Below are positions 41,650 through 50,398 of a DNA stretch of 64,000 nt, piece after piece. Location of the stretch: contig NZ_CP029617.1 of assembly GCF_003945545.1 (NCBI RefSeq), forward strand, positions 2,925,001-2,989,000, read 5' to 3'. Position 1 is the first letter of the stretch. Each line of letters begins with the position of its first letter. A model generated the notes under the pieces. That model was not told the origin of the DNA. It searched no databases and was given only the letters and a program-made list of their open reading frames with translations. The stretch is from Streptomyces sp. WAC 01529 (GTDB lineage Bacteria; Actinomycetota; Actinomycetes; Streptomycetales; Streptomycetaceae). Position numbers and translations under genes: made by a program.

Positions 41650-42380
41650 TGTCGTCGGAGTTCTTCGGCAACTGGTTCCTGCCCGGCATCTGGATCACCG
41701 TCCAGGTCACCCTCCTCAGCGCGGCCCTCGCCTTCGTGATCGCCTTCCCGATCGGTGTGCTGCGCACGAACCGGCTGTGGATCGTGCGGTTCCTCGCCGG
41801 GGCCTACTTCGAGATCTTCCGCAGCACGTCCTCGCTGGTCTTCATGTTCTGGATCGCGTTCACCGTGCCGCCGGTCTTCAACATCAGTTTCCAGCCGATG
41901 TTCGCGGGCGTGCTGGCGCTCGGCATCACCTACGGGGCGTACGCCTCCGAGATCGTGCGCGGGGCGCTCGCCGCGGTGCCGCCCGCACAGCGCGAGGCGG
42001 GCATCGCCCTGAACTTCACCCCGGCACAGCGGCTGCGCCGCATCGAACTGCCGCAGGCCTGGCCGGAGATGATCCCGCCGTTCAACAACCTGCTGATCGA
42101 GCTGCTCAAGGGCACCTCCCTGGTCTCCCTCATCGCGGTGGCCGACATGACGTTCGCCGGTGACCTGCTGCGGCTCGTCAAGAACGAGAGCGCGCCCATC
42201 TACACGCTGCTGCTCGCCCTGTACTTCGTCTTCGCGTTCGTCCTCACCCGCGGCATGCGGCTCCTTGAGCGGCACGCCAAGAAGCGGATCGGGCAGGCGC
42301 CCGAGAAGACGGGCCTGTTCAGCGGGATGCGCGCCAAGTCGTCGATCGATGCCGTCACCGGCACGGGGGGTGCCAAGTGA
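41646..42380 (+). CDS. ehuC: Ehu-like ABC transporter permease
   Basis: 244 aa, start ATG 41646 overlapping ehuB by 4 nt. Five predicted helices (WITVQVTLLSAALAFVIAFP first). HisM-type EAA loop in REAGIALNFTPAQRLRRIEL. A polar 30-residue C-terminal tail. It forms the membrane pore with EhuD. Confidence 0.85.
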   Translation: MMSSEFFGNWFLPGIWITVQVTLLSAALAFVIAFPIGVLRTNRLWIVRFLAGAYFEIFRSTSSLVFMFWIAFTVPPVFNISFQPMFAGVLALGITYGAYASEIVRGALAAVPPAQREAGIALNFTPAQRLRRIELPQAWPEMIPPFNNLLIELLKGTSLVSLIAVADMTFAGDLLRLVKNESAPIYTLLLALYFVFAFVLTRGMRLLERHAKKRIGQAPEKTGLFSGMRAKSSIDAVTGTGGAK

Positions 42381-43024
42381 ACTGGAACTGGTCGCACGTC
42401 GACGACTTCATGCCGCTCTTCTGGGACGGCGTGGAGCTGACCCTCAAGGCGCTGTTCTTCGGCACCCTGATCGCCTTCTCGCTGGGTCTGGTCTGGGCGA
42501 TCGCCCAGCGCTCGGAGAAGAAGTGGATCCGCTGGCCGGTCACGGTCTTCACCGAGTTCATCCGGAATACCCCGCTGCTCGTGCAGCTGTTCTTCCTGTT
42601 CTACGTGGTCCCGGAGTGGGGCCCCTCGATGTCGCCGCTCACCACGGGCATCGTCGGGCTCGGGCTGCACTACTCGACGTACACCTCGGAGGTCTACCGG
42701 GCCGGCATCGAGGGCGTGCCCGACGGCCAGTGGGAGGCGGCGACCGCGCTCAGCCTCTCCAAGCGCCGCACCTGGACGGCCGTGATCCTGCCGCAGGCCG
42801 TGCGCCGGGTGATCCCCGCGCTCGGCAACTACGTGATCATCATGCTCAAGGAGTCGCCGCAGATGGCCGCCATCGGCGCGCTCGACATGCTGGGCCAGGC
42901 CCAGGGTTACAGCCAGGCGACCTTCACCTACGAGGCGATCAGCGTGGTCGGTGTCGCCTTCATCGTCATCGCCTACCCGGCCTCTGTCCTTCTGCGAGTT
43001 TTGGAGCGACGCCTTGTCCGCTGA
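42377..43024 (+). CDS. ehuD: Ehu-like ABC transporter permease
   Basis: 215 aa, start GTG 42377 overlapping ehuC (GTGA). HisM-type permease: FIRNTPLLVQLFFLFYVVPE, EAA loop WEAATALSLSKRRTWTAVIL, and a late helix VVGVAFIVIAYPASVLLRVL. Its stop overlaps the ATPase start. Confidence 0.85.
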   Translation: MNWNWSHVDDFMPLFWDGVELTLKALFFGTLIAFSLGLVWAIAQRSEKKWIRWPVTVFTEFIRNTPLLVQLFFLFYVVPEWGPSMSPLTTGIVGLGLHYSTYTSEVYRAGIEGVPDGQWEAATALSLSKRRTWTAVILPQAVRRVIPALGNYVIIMLKESPQMAAIGALDMLGQAQGYSQATFTYEAISVVGVAFIVIAYPASVLLRVLERRLVR

Positions 43025-43829
43025 CAGCAGCACTTCCCAGGAAATCCCCAACCCGGCCGTCGACGGCAGCGAGCTGATCCGCTTCGACAAGGTCGTCAAG
43101 CGCTACGGCTCGAACACCGTCCTGGACGAGCTGGACTTCTCCGTCGCCTCCGGCAAGCACGTGACGCTGATCGGCCCTTCCGGTTCCGGGAAGACCACGA
43201 TCCTGCGGCTCCTGATGACGCTGGTGAAGCCCGACGAAGGCACCATCAAGGTCGGCGACAACTACCTCACGCACGAGGAGCGGAACGGCAAGCTCGTCCC
43301 GGCGGGCGAGAAGCACGTCCGCGAGGTCCGCAAGAACATCGGGATGGTCTTCCAGCAGTTCAACCTCTTCCCGAACATGAAGGTGCTCAGGAACATCACC
43401 GAGGCACCCGTCACCGTCCTCGGCCTCTCCAAGGACGAGGCCGAGCAGCGCGCCCGCGAACTGCTCGACCTGGTCGGCCTCGGCGACCGCTGCGACGCCT
43501 ACCCGTCGCAGCTCTCGGGCGGCCAGCAGCAGCGGGTCGCCATCGCGCGCGCCCTGGCGATGCGCCCGCAGGTGCTGCTCCTGGACGAGGTGACGTCCGC
43601 GCTCGACCCGGAGCTGGTGGCGGGCGTCCTCGACGTGCTCCGCGACATCGCGCACACCACGGACATCACGATGCTCTGTGTGACCCACGAGATGAGCTTC
43701 GCCCGGGACATCTCGGACCAGGTGCTCATGTTCGATTCGGGTCGGGTCATCGAATCCGGGACGCCGGAGAAGATCTTCACCGAACCCGAGCACGAGCGGA
43801 CCCGTGAGTTCCTGAGCGCGGTGCTGTGA
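43014..43829 (+). CDS. ehuA: Ehu-like ABC transporter ATPase
   Basis: 271 aa, start TTG 43014 (GGAG 7 nt upstream; 11-nt overlap with ehuD). An upstream start in the same frame would run deep into ehuD without a ribosome site. Walker A GPSGSGKTT, Q-loop VFQQFNLFPNMKV, signature QLSGGQQQRVAIARAL, Walker B LLLDEVTSALD (Val where most polar amino-acid ATPases have Pro), H-loop VTHEMSFAR. Energises uptake by EhuBCD. Confidence 0.9.
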   Translation: MSADSSTSQEIPNPAVDGSELIRFDKVVKRYGSNTVLDELDFSVASGKHVTLIGPSGSGKTTILRLLMTLVKPDEGTIKVGDNYLTHEERNGKLVPAGEKHVREVRKNIGMVFQQFNLFPNMKVLRNITEAPVTVLGLSKDEAEQRARELLDLVGLGDRCDAYPSQLSGGQQQRVAIARALAMRPQVLLLDEVTSALDPELVAGVLDVLRDIAHTTDITMLCVTHEMSFARDISDQVLMFDSGRVIESGTPEKIFTEPEHERTREFLSAVL

Positions 43830-43975
43830 CACTGGCATATGCCAGGGTGGCGCGTTCCTGCTGACACGGCCGGAGCGCGCCACCAATCTGCTCAACATCC
43901 GCTCCCTATGCACCACTTGGCGGCTATCGTGGGACGAGCCCGACTGTCCGGAACCATTCCACGCAGGGGGAAGCC

Positions 43976-44734
43976 GTGGCGTTGAAGCACAAGGCGACCG
44001 CGCCACACGACTCCGTCCAGAGCGCCCTGCGGGTGCTCGAAATCGTCAGTCGGCACGGCTCGGGCGTCACCACCGCCGGGCTCGCCCGCGAGACCCGCCT
44101 GCCCGCCACCCGCCTCGCACCCCTGCTCCGCATGCTGCGCCGCGAGGGGTATGTGGAACAGACAGCCGAGGGGACGTACGTCACCGGGGAGTCCCTGAGC
44201 CGCCTCGGCTCGGCCCACCGCCACGACGAGGCGCTGCGCGAGAAGCTCCAGCGCACGCTGGACGGCCTGCGCGACTCCATCGGCGCCGCGGTCTACATCA
44301 GCCGCTATGTGGACGGCGAGGTCCGCCTCACCGACTTCGCCGCCGGGCCCCGCACCCCCGCGGTCAACGAATGGGTGGACTTCCGCTCCTCCGCCCACGC
44401 CAGCGCGATCGGCAAGAGCCTGCTCACCCAGCTCGACGTGAACGGCCGCCGTGACCATCTCTCCCGCCACAAGATGGCCCGCCTCACCTCGCGGACGATC
44501 ACGAACGAGCGGGTCCTGCTGAACCGCCTCGCGGCCCAGCCCGCCACTGTCCCGGTCCTCGACCTCCAGGAGTACGCGGTCGGCACGGTGTGCGCGGCCG
44601 TGCCGATCACCGCGGGGTCCTCGGTGGGGTGCCTCGCGCTGTCCCTGCCGGTGGAGCATGCGCATCGCCTGCGGGAGGCCGCGGATACGTTGAATCGGCG
44701 GGCGGCGCCTGTTCTGCTGTCCCTCGCCATCTGA
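43976..44734 (+). CDS. IclR-family transcriptional regulator
   Basis: 252 aa, start GTG 43976. Winged HTH at residues about 13-70 (SALRVLEIVSRHGSGVTTAG, LPATRLAPLLRMLRREGYVE) and a C-terminal IclR effector domain (SSAHASAIGKSLLTQLD, LQEYAVGTVCAAVPI). It follows the transporter operon on the same strand after 146 nt. IclR proteins usually control adjacent catabolic genes, so the repeats near 37.3-37.6 and 38.6 kb are candidate targets. Confidence 0.9.
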   Translation: MALKHKATAPHDSVQSALRVLEIVSRHGSGVTTAGLARETRLPATRLAPLLRMLRREGYVEQTAEGTYVTGESLSRLGSAHRHDEALREKLQRTLDGLRDSIGAAVYISRYVDGEVRLTDFAAGPRTPAVNEWVDFRSSAHASAIGKSLLTQLDVNGRRDHLSRHKMARLTSRTITNERVLLNRLAAQPATVPVLDLQEYAVGTVCAAVPITAGSSVGCLALSLPVEHAHRLREAADTLNRRAAPVLLSLAI

Positions 44735-44757
44735 TCTCTCCCGCGGGTCCGTCGTGG

Positions 44758-44792
44758 CCGGTCGCGCAGTCCCCCGCGCCCCTTCGGGGCGC
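44758..44792. repeat. Dispersed intergenic element (copy 4, short)
   Basis: GGTCGCGCAGTCCCCCGCGC followed by CCCTTCGGGGCGC: the family core with one change, 24 nt after the IclR stop. The short GCCCCTTCGGGGC hairpin could terminate transcription. Confidence 0.7.
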
Positions 44793-44848
44793 CTCTCGCC
44801 CTGGTTAAGAGCACCCCTTCGGGCCAGGTATTATTTACGTGTCAGCAG

Positions 44849-44922
44849 GCGCCGCTAGCTCAGTTGGTTAGAGCAGCTGACTCTTAATCAGCGGGTCCGG
44901 GGTTCGAGTCCCTGGCGGCGCA
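44849..44922 (+). tRNA. tRNA-Lys (anticodon CTT), copy 2
   Basis: Identical 74-nt sequence to copies 1 and 3. A TATTAT -10-like hexamer lies at 44829-44834 and GTCAGCAG immediately precedes the gene. No CCA encoded. Confidence 0.97.
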
Positions 44923-44933
44923 CTTGCGAATGC

Positions 44934-44971
44934 CGAAAGGGCGTTCCCGGTCTTCCGGGGACGCCCTTTCG
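44934..44971 (+). terminator. Terminator after tRNA-Lys copy 2
   Basis: Stem CGAAAGGGCGT / ACGCCCTTTCG with an internal extension (CCCGG/CCGGG), 11 nt after the tRNA. Confidence 0.85.
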
Positions 44972-45091
44972 CGTATGCCCCGTGGGCGCCCTTTCCCGTA
45001 CGACCCCGCTGCCAGGGTGCGGTTTCCCGCACCCCAGCTGGGCGGCAACCCCCATACCGCCCCTGACCTGCGCTTTCTAGCGTTGCACCCT

Positions 45092-45772
45092 ATGGACCCC
45101 ATGACACTCGCGCTCCCCCAGGAACCCGCCGGCGGCATCGCCGGCTGGGCCGCCGACCTCGTCGACATGATGGGCGGCCCCGGAGCCGGGCTCGCCATCG
45201 CGCTGGAGAACCTCTTCCCGCCGCTGCCCAGTGAGGTGATCCTGCCGCTGACCGGTTTCGCCGCCGGGCAGGGCGTGATCAGCCTCTTCTCCGCGCTGTT
45301 CTGGACCACGCTCGGCTCGGTGGTCGGCGCGGCCGCCCTCTACGGAATCGGCGTCCTCTTCGGGCGCGAGCGCATGCACGCCCTGTGGGGGAAGCTGCCG
45401 CTGGTCAAGGCGTCCGACCTGGAGCGGACCGAGGCGTGGTTCGCCAAGCACGGCACCAAGGCCGTCTTCCTCGGCCGGATGGTGCCGATCTTCCGGAGCC
45501 TGATCTCCGTGCCCGCCGGTGTGGAGCGGATGCGGCTGCCGGTCTTCCTCGCCCTGACCACGCTCGGCAGCCTGATCTGGAACTCCGTGCTCGTCATGGC
45601 CGGCTACTGGCTGGGCGACCAGTGGGACGTGGTCGAGACGTACGTGGGACTCCTCTCCAAGGCCGTCCTGGCGCTCGTCGTCGCGGCGATCACGGTGTAC
45701 GTGGTGGTCCGGGTGAGGTCACGGAACCGGCCCCGAGCGGGGGCCGAGGCCCGCCACCGCCGCGCCGGATAG
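45092..45772 (+). CDS. DedA-family membrane protein
   Basis: 226 aa, start ATG 45092 (MDPMTLALPQEP); ATG 45101 is an alternative. A TAGCGT -10-like hexamer at 45078-45083 would make it leaderless. DedA/VTT domain: ENLFPPLPSEVILPLTGFAA near the first re-entrant loop and FLGRMVPIFRSLISVPAGVE, the G-R-x-x-P-x-x-R motif. DedA proteins are thought to move lipid carriers or support membrane homeostasis. It ends 10 nt before the kinase gene. Confidence 0.9.
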   Translation: MDPMTLALPQEPAGGIAGWAADLVDMMGGPGAGLAIALENLFPPLPSEVILPLTGFAAGQGVISLFSALFWTTLGSVVGAAALYGIGVLFGRERMHALWGKLPLVKASDLERTEAWFAKHGTKAVFLGRMVPIFRSLISVPAGVERMRLPVFLALTTLGSLIWNSVLVMAGYWLGDQWDVVETYVGLLSKAVLALVVAAITVYVVVRVRSRNRPRAGAEARHRRAG

Positions 45773-45782
45773 GGGTCGGCTA

Positions 45783-46940
45783 ATGTCGGACGGCGTGAAG
45801 GAGCCCGTGGCCGCCCCGTTCTTGCTCAGGGTCCTCGGCGTGCTCATCGGCTGCCTCACCGCCCTGCTCGGCCTGGTCTACTTCACCGTCGCCGGGACCG
45901 CCCTCGGCCCCTTCCTGCTCTCGCCGCCCACCCGCGCCCGCGCCCACGCGCTGCTCGCCTCGGGCGCGCGCAGACTCACCGCCCTGGAGCGACGGCGCCG
46001 GTCCGTCTTCTTCCACGACACGTTCCCCGACCACCGCGCCTCCGACCGGCAGATCCTGCGCTACCTCGCGATACGCACGTACTCCGGACTGCTCTGCGCC
46101 GTCGTGGTCGGCCTCGTCGACTTCGGCGCGGTCCTCGCGGGCGTCTTCGCGGTGTCGCTCGCCACCCACACCGCGATGACCTGGGTGGACGTCCTCAGTC
46201 AGGTCGTGCTCGGCGGCACCCTGCTCTTCCTCGCCGTGCAGGGGCTGCGCGCGCTGACCGACCAGGACGCCCGGCTCGCCCGCGAGTGCTTCGGCCCCTC
46301 CGAGCGGGAGCTGATGCAGCGGCGCATCGACGAACTGGCCACCAGCCGTGCCGCCGTGGTCCAGGCGGTCGACGTCGAGCGGCGGCGCGTCGAGCGCGAT
46401 CTGCACGACGGCGTCCAGCAGCGGCTCGTCGCACTCGCCATGCTGCTCGGCCGGGCCCGGCGCGGCCGCACCCCGGAGCGGGCCGACGCGCTCCTGGAGC
46501 AGGCCCACAAGGAGGCCCAGGAAGTCCTCACCGAACTGCGCGAGGTCGCCTGGCGGGTCTACCCGAGCGCCCTGGACAACCTCGGCCTGCGTGAGGCGCT
46601 CGGCGGGGTCTCGGAGCGGTGCGCGCTTCCCGTACGCATGGAGTACGACGTGCCGGATCCGCTGCCGTCCACCGTGGAGACCGCCGCCTACTTCGTCGTG
46701 TCGGAGGCCGTGACCAACGCCGCCAAGCACTCGGCGGCCGAGGAGATCTCCGTGCGCGTACGGGCGAGCGGGGCGCGCCTCACCGTGCTCGTCAGGGACA
46801 GCGGGGTCGGCGGCGCCGATCCCGGGGGCAGCGGACTGACCGGGCTGCGCAGCCGGGTCGCCGCGCTCGATGGCACTCTGCACGTCGACAGTCCCCTCGG
46901 GGGGCCCACCACCATCACAGCGGAGCTGCCGTGCGCGTGA
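45783..46940 (+). CDS. NarL-type sensor histidine kinase (HisKA_3), system 1
   Basis: 385 aa, start ATG 45783. Hydrophobic segments at about 13-40 and two more at about 98-155. HisKA_3 phosphorylation site His208 in VERDLHDGVQQRLVALAM; ATPase N box VVSEAVTNAAKH, G box VRDSGVGGADPGGSGLTGLR. Its stop lies inside the regulator start (10-nt overlap). Paralogue of the kinase at 48672-49988. Confidence 0.92.
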   Translation: MSDGVKEPVAAPFLLRVLGVLIGCLTALLGLVYFTVAGTALGPFLLSPPTRARAHALLASGARRLTALERRRRSVFFHDTFPDHRASDRQILRYLAIRTYSGLLCAVVVGLVDFGAVLAGVFAVSLATHTAMTWVDVLSQVVLGGTLLFLAVQGLRALTDQDARLARECFGPSERELMQRRIDELATSRAAVVQAVDVERRRVERDLHDGVQQRLVALAMLLGRARRGRTPERADALLEQAHKEAQEVLTELREVAWRVYPSALDNLGLREALGGVSERCALPVRMEYDVPDPLPSTVETAAYFVVSEAVTNAAKHSAAEEISVRVRASGARLTVLVRDSGVGGADPGGSGLTGLRSRVAALDGTLHVDSPLGGPTTITAELPCA

Positions 46941-47575
46941 TCCTCGCCGAAGACTCGACCCTGTTGCGGGAGGGCCTGGTCCGGCTGCTCGCCGAGGAGG
47001 GCCACGAGGTCCTCGCCGCCGTGGGCGACGCGGAGGCGCTGCTCGCGGAGGTCGAGGCGCGGGCGCCGGACGTCGTCGTCACCGACATCCGCATGCCGCC
47101 GGACCACACCGACGAGGGCCTGCGCGCGGCGGTGCGGATCCGCGAGCGGCGCCCCGAGATCGGCGTGCTCGTCCTCTCCCAGTACGTGGAGCGCAACTAC
47201 GCGACGCAGCTGCTCACTTCGAGCGCCGAGCGGGTCGGCTACCTCCTCAAGGACCGGGTCGCGCAGGTCGAGGAGTTTCTGGACGCGCTGGAGCGGGTGC
47301 ACGCGGGCGGCGCCGCCATCGACCCGGAGGTCGTACGGCAGTTGCTGATCCGCACGACGCACAGCGACCCGCTGACCCGGCTCACGCCCCGGGAGCGGAC
47401 GGTCCTTGAGGCGCTCGCGGAGGGCCACACCAACGCGGCGATCGGGCAGAAGCTGCACATCTCGCTGAGCGCGGTGGAGAAGAACCTCAACGCGATCTTC
47501 GACAAGCTGGGGCTCTCGCGGACCGAGGGGTACAGCCGACGGGTGCTGGCGGTCCTGCGGTACCTGGAGTCCTGA
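46931..47575 (+). CDS. NarL/FixJ response regulator, system 1
   Basis: 214 aa, start GTG 46931 (GGAG 5 nt upstream). Receiver with phospho-acceptor Asp52 (VVTDIRMPPD) and Lys in YLLKDRV. LuxR-type HTH: LTPRERTVLEALAEGHTNAA, ISLSAVEKNLNAIFDKLGL. The sequence is close to the regulator at 48034-48720 over its full length, so the two systems arose by duplication. Confidence 0.93.
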   Translation: MRVILAEDSTLLREGLVRLLAEEGHEVLAAVGDAEALLAEVEARAPDVVVTDIRMPPDHTDEGLRAAVRIRERRPEIGVLVLSQYVERNYATQLLTSSAERVGYLLKDRVAQVEEFLDALERVHAGGAAIDPEVVRQLLIRTTHSDPLTRLTPRERTVLEALAEGHTNAAIGQKLHISLSAVEKNLNAIFDKLGLSRTEGYSRRVLAVLRYLES

Positions 47576-47605
47576 GGTCCCTCGTGTCCGGGGCGCGCGG
47601 CGCGG

Positions 47606-47953
47606 CTACGAGAGGACGACCCCGTCCATCACCAGCGCCGCAGCGAGCCCCGCGGCCAGGAGCCAGGTGCCGAGCCTGGTCCGGCCCCGGCGGCTCAGCT
47701 CGATCACTCCGCCGCAGAGGATGAGCAGCAGTCCGTAGACCCCTACGACCAGTACGGACGACCGGCTCGCCAGCCGCAGCGCGAGAACGACCGCCGCGGC
47801 GCCCATCAGCAAGGAGGCCGCGGCGATGCGGGCACGGCGGGCGCGGGCCGCGGGGGTGGGGCCGGAGGGCGGGCCGGGGGGCGGGGCGTCGGACTCGGCG
47901 GGTTCGTGGGACTGGTCGGGCGCGTGGGACTGGTCCGCGTCGGGCGTGCTCAT
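47606..47953 (-). CDS. Small membrane protein between the two paralogous systems
   Basis: 115 aa, start ATG 47951-47953. Polar His/Pro/Ser-rich N-terminus (about 38 residues), then three hydrophobic segments (about 42-60, 66-84, 92-112; e.g. SSVLVVGVYGLLLILCGGVI). No family recognised. Confidence 0.6.
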   Translation of the reverse strand: MSTPDADQSHAPDQSHEPAESDAPPPGPPSGPTPAARARRARIAAASLLMGAAAVVLALRLASRSSVLVVGVYGLLLILCGGVIELSRRGRTRLGTWLLAAGLAAALVMDGVVLS

Positions 47954-48033
47954 GGTTGTGGATCGTAATCGTTCACGCGCGCGGGGCCGGGGACTTGTGT
48001 TCGTTCACCACGGATCCCTCACCCCCGCTGATC

Positions 48034-48720
48034 TCACCCCCGCAGATACGCGAGGACCGCCAGCACCCTGCGGTGGGTGCCGTCCGCCGGGGGGAGGTCC
48101 AGTTTCCCGAGGATGTTGCCGATGTGCTTGCCCACGGCCGCTTCGGAGACGACGAGTTCACCGGCGACGGCCGCGTTCGACTTCCCCTCGGCGACCAGTG
48201 CCAGCACCTCGCGCTCGCGCGGAGTCAGCTTCTCCAGCGGGTCGCGCCGCCGCCGCAGCAACTGCCGTACGACTTCCGGATCGACGACCGTCCCGCCCTC
48301 CGCGACCGAGACCAGCCCCTCGACGAACTGCTCGACCTGTCCCACGCGGTCCTTGAGCAGATAGCCGACGCCGGTGCCGTCGCCGGTGTCCAGGAGTTCG
48401 GCGGCGTACGAGCGTTGTACGTACTGGCTCAGGACGAGCACCGGCAGTCTCGGCCGCTCCGCCCTGAGCGCGACCGCCGCGCGCAGCCCCTCGTCCTGGA
48501 ATCCGGGCGGCATCCGCACGTCGGTGACGACGATGTCCGGCTCGTACGCCGAAACGGCGTCCCGCAGCGCGTCCGCGTCGCCGACCGCGGCGACCGTCTC
48601 GTGCCCGAAGCGGCCGAGGACGCCGATCAGGCCTTCGCGCAGCAGCACGCTGTCCTCGGCGAGGACAACTCTCAGGCCCCGGCTTCCATTTCGGCTTCTG
48701 CTTCGGTCTCCGCTTCGCAC
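48034..48720 (-). CDS. NarL/FixJ response regulator, system 2
   Basis: 228 aa with start GTG 48718-48720 (GGAG 5 nt upstream), overlapping the kinase end by 49 nt. This adds an Arg/Ser-rich N-terminal extension (RSGDRSRSRNGSRG) before LRVVLAEDSVLL; no conventional start lies closer to the receiver. Phospho-acceptor Asp67, LuxR HTH LTPREREVLALVAEGKSNAA with VSEAAVGKHIGNILGKL. Partner of the kinase upstream. Confidence 0.9.
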   Translation of the reverse strand: MRSGDRSRSRNGSRGLRVVLAEDSVLLREGLIGVLGRFGHETVAAVGDADALRDAVSAYEPDIVVTDVRMPPGFQDEGLRAAVALRAERPRLPVLVLSQYVQRSYAAELLDTGDGTGVGYLLKDRVGQVEQFVEGLVSVAEGGTVVDPEVVRQLLRRRRDPLEKLTPREREVLALVAEGKSNAAVAGELVVSEAAVGKHIGNILGKLDLPPADGTHRRVLAVLAYLRG

Positions 48721-49988
48721 GGTATCTCCACGGACAGGATGGTCGGGCCGCCCGGAGGGCTGGTGACCGCCAGTGTGCCATCGAGGACGGCGAGGCGGTC
48801 GGCGAGGCCGGTGAGCCCCGTGCCGCGGGCCGGGTCGGCGCCGCCGCGGCCGTCGTCGCGCACCACGATGCGGAGGCGTCCCTCCGTGTGGGCGGCGGTG
48901 AGGTGGACGCGGGTCGCACCGCTGTGCTTGCCGACGTTGGCGAGGGCCTCGCGGACGGCGAAGTACCCGGCGGACTCGACGGTTTCGGGCAGGCGGGGCA
49001 GCCGGACGCCTGCCGTCTCGACGGGTAGGGCGCAGCGGTCCGCCACGTCCTCGATGGCGGCGGACAGGCCGTAGTCGGCGAGCACCTGGGGGTGGATGCC
49101 GCGGATCAGCTCGCGCAGCTCGGTGAGGACGCGGCCCGCCTCGTCGTGGGCGGCGGCCAGTTGGCGCGCGAGGGGGCTGTCGGGGTCGGCGTCGAGGCGG
49201 GCGAGGCCCAGGCTCATCGTGAGCGCGACGAGCCGCTGTTGCGCGCCGTCGTGCAAGTCCCGCTCGATACGCCGCCGTTCGGCCTCGAAGGCGTCGACGA
49301 GGCGGGCCCTGGAGCGCGTGACCTCGGCGAGACCGGCGGCGAGTTCGGCGTCGCGCGGGGCGAGCAGGAGACGGGCGAACGCGGCGCGGGCGGCGCTGTA
49401 GGCGCCGAGCGGGTGGGCCAGCAGGAGGAGCAGGACCAGGCCCAGGAGGGCGGTGGCGCAGGCCGCCGGGTAGGCGTCGACGAGCCACAGCTTGGCGGGG
49501 CGGATGTCGTTGCCCGGGCCGCCGGCGGCGGCGAGGTGCGCGGGGGCGGCGACGAGGAGCACGGGGAAGGCGACGGTGCAGGCCAGGACGAGGAGGTCCA
49601 GGGGCCACAGGACGAGGGCGAACAGGACGGCGTAGGCGAGTTCGCGCCAGGTGGCCTGCTCTCTCAGGCGGAGCCGGCACCAGGCGGGGATGCCGGGGGC
49701 TTCCGGGGTGCGGTGGGGAGTGGGGGCGGGGGTGGGGTCGACGAGCAGCATGCGGCGGCGTTCGAGGGCGGCGAGGGGGATGCCGGTGAGGGGGAGGGCG
49801 GTGAGAAGGGGGATGCCGATGAGCACGAGGGTGAGCGCGGCGCCTACGGCGGTCAGAGCGAGGCCCACCACCAGGGTGGCGGCACCTAGGAGGGCGCCGC
49901 CCAGCAGGTATGTGCAGCCGCGCCAGGGCGCGGAGCTTTTCAGGTACCGGCGTTGTTGTAGCTCGGTCCAGATGGGTTGGGGGGGCAT
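48672..49988 (-). CDS. NarL-type sensor histidine kinase (HisKA_3), system 2
   Basis: 438 aa, start ATG 49986-49988 (MPPQPIWTELQQRRY). No clear Shine-Dalgarno; TACCGT a few nt upstream may be a -10 for a leaderless message. Four hydrophobic segments (about 27-75 and 115-195), then His246 in IERDLHDGAQQRLVALTM; ATPase N box VREALANVGKHSG and G box VRDDGRGGADPARGTGLTGL. It ends in an acidic Glu-Ala-Glu iteration that overlaps the regulator start. Confidence 0.9.
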   Translation of the reverse strand: MPPQPIWTELQQRRYLKSSAPWRGCTYLLGGALLGAATLVVGLALTAVGAALTLVLIGIPLLTALPLTGIPLAALERRRMLLVDPTPAPTPHRTPEAPGIPAWCRLRLREQATWRELAYAVLFALVLWPLDLLVLACTVAFPVLLVAAPAHLAAAGGPGNDIRPAKLWLVDAYPAACATALLGLVLLLLLAHPLGAYSAARAAFARLLLAPRDAELAAGLAEVTRSRARLVDAFEAERRRIERDLHDGAQQRLVALTMSLGLARLDADPDSPLARQLAAAHDEAGRVLTELRELIRGIHPQVLADYGLSAAIEDVADRCALPVETAGVRLPRLPETVESAGYFAVREALANVGKHSGATRVHLTAAHTEGRLRIVVRDDGRGGADPARGTGLTGLADRLAVLDGTLAVTSPPGGPTILSVEIPCEAETEAEAEMEAGA

Positions 49989-50398
49989 GGGGTTACGGTA
50001 GGCGGGTTCTGGCGGGGCGCCTTGGGCTGGCGGGGCGCCTTGGGCTCGGTCTGCGCCTTGGCTTCGTGGGTGGGGCGGGGCCGCGGGGGTATGTGCGTGC
50101 TCGCCATCTCGGTGCGGGTGCCTGTTGGTTGTTGCTCGGCTACTGGGATCCACTGTGCTGCGCTCGCACATACCCCCACGTCCCCTCCGGCCGGTTCGGC
50201 GGCCGCGGGCCGGTGGGGGTTCCCCCCCTGCCGGGGCCGGCCACTCCGGGGGCCGATCACGCCCGCCCCCGGCCGCCCGTGTGGCGCGGGGGGCCCACCC
50301 TGCGGTGCAGGGGACTTCGTCCCTACGTCCGCCTCCGCGGCGCGGGGCAAACGGGTGGGTGGGTGGGGAAGTATCCGCCGCGGAGCGGCGGGGCGGGG
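49989..50398. other. GC-rich gap with repeat fragments
   Basis: 410 nt between two minus-strand genes. Near 50011-50045 a CTGGCGGGGCGCCTTGGG unit is tandemly duplicated. The right end (about 50346-50395) repeats the GGGCAAACGGGTGGGTGGGT, GGGGAAG and CCGCCGC pattern of the 111-bp units at 25.1-25.4 kb. No gene with a plausible start is seen. Confidence 0.6.
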
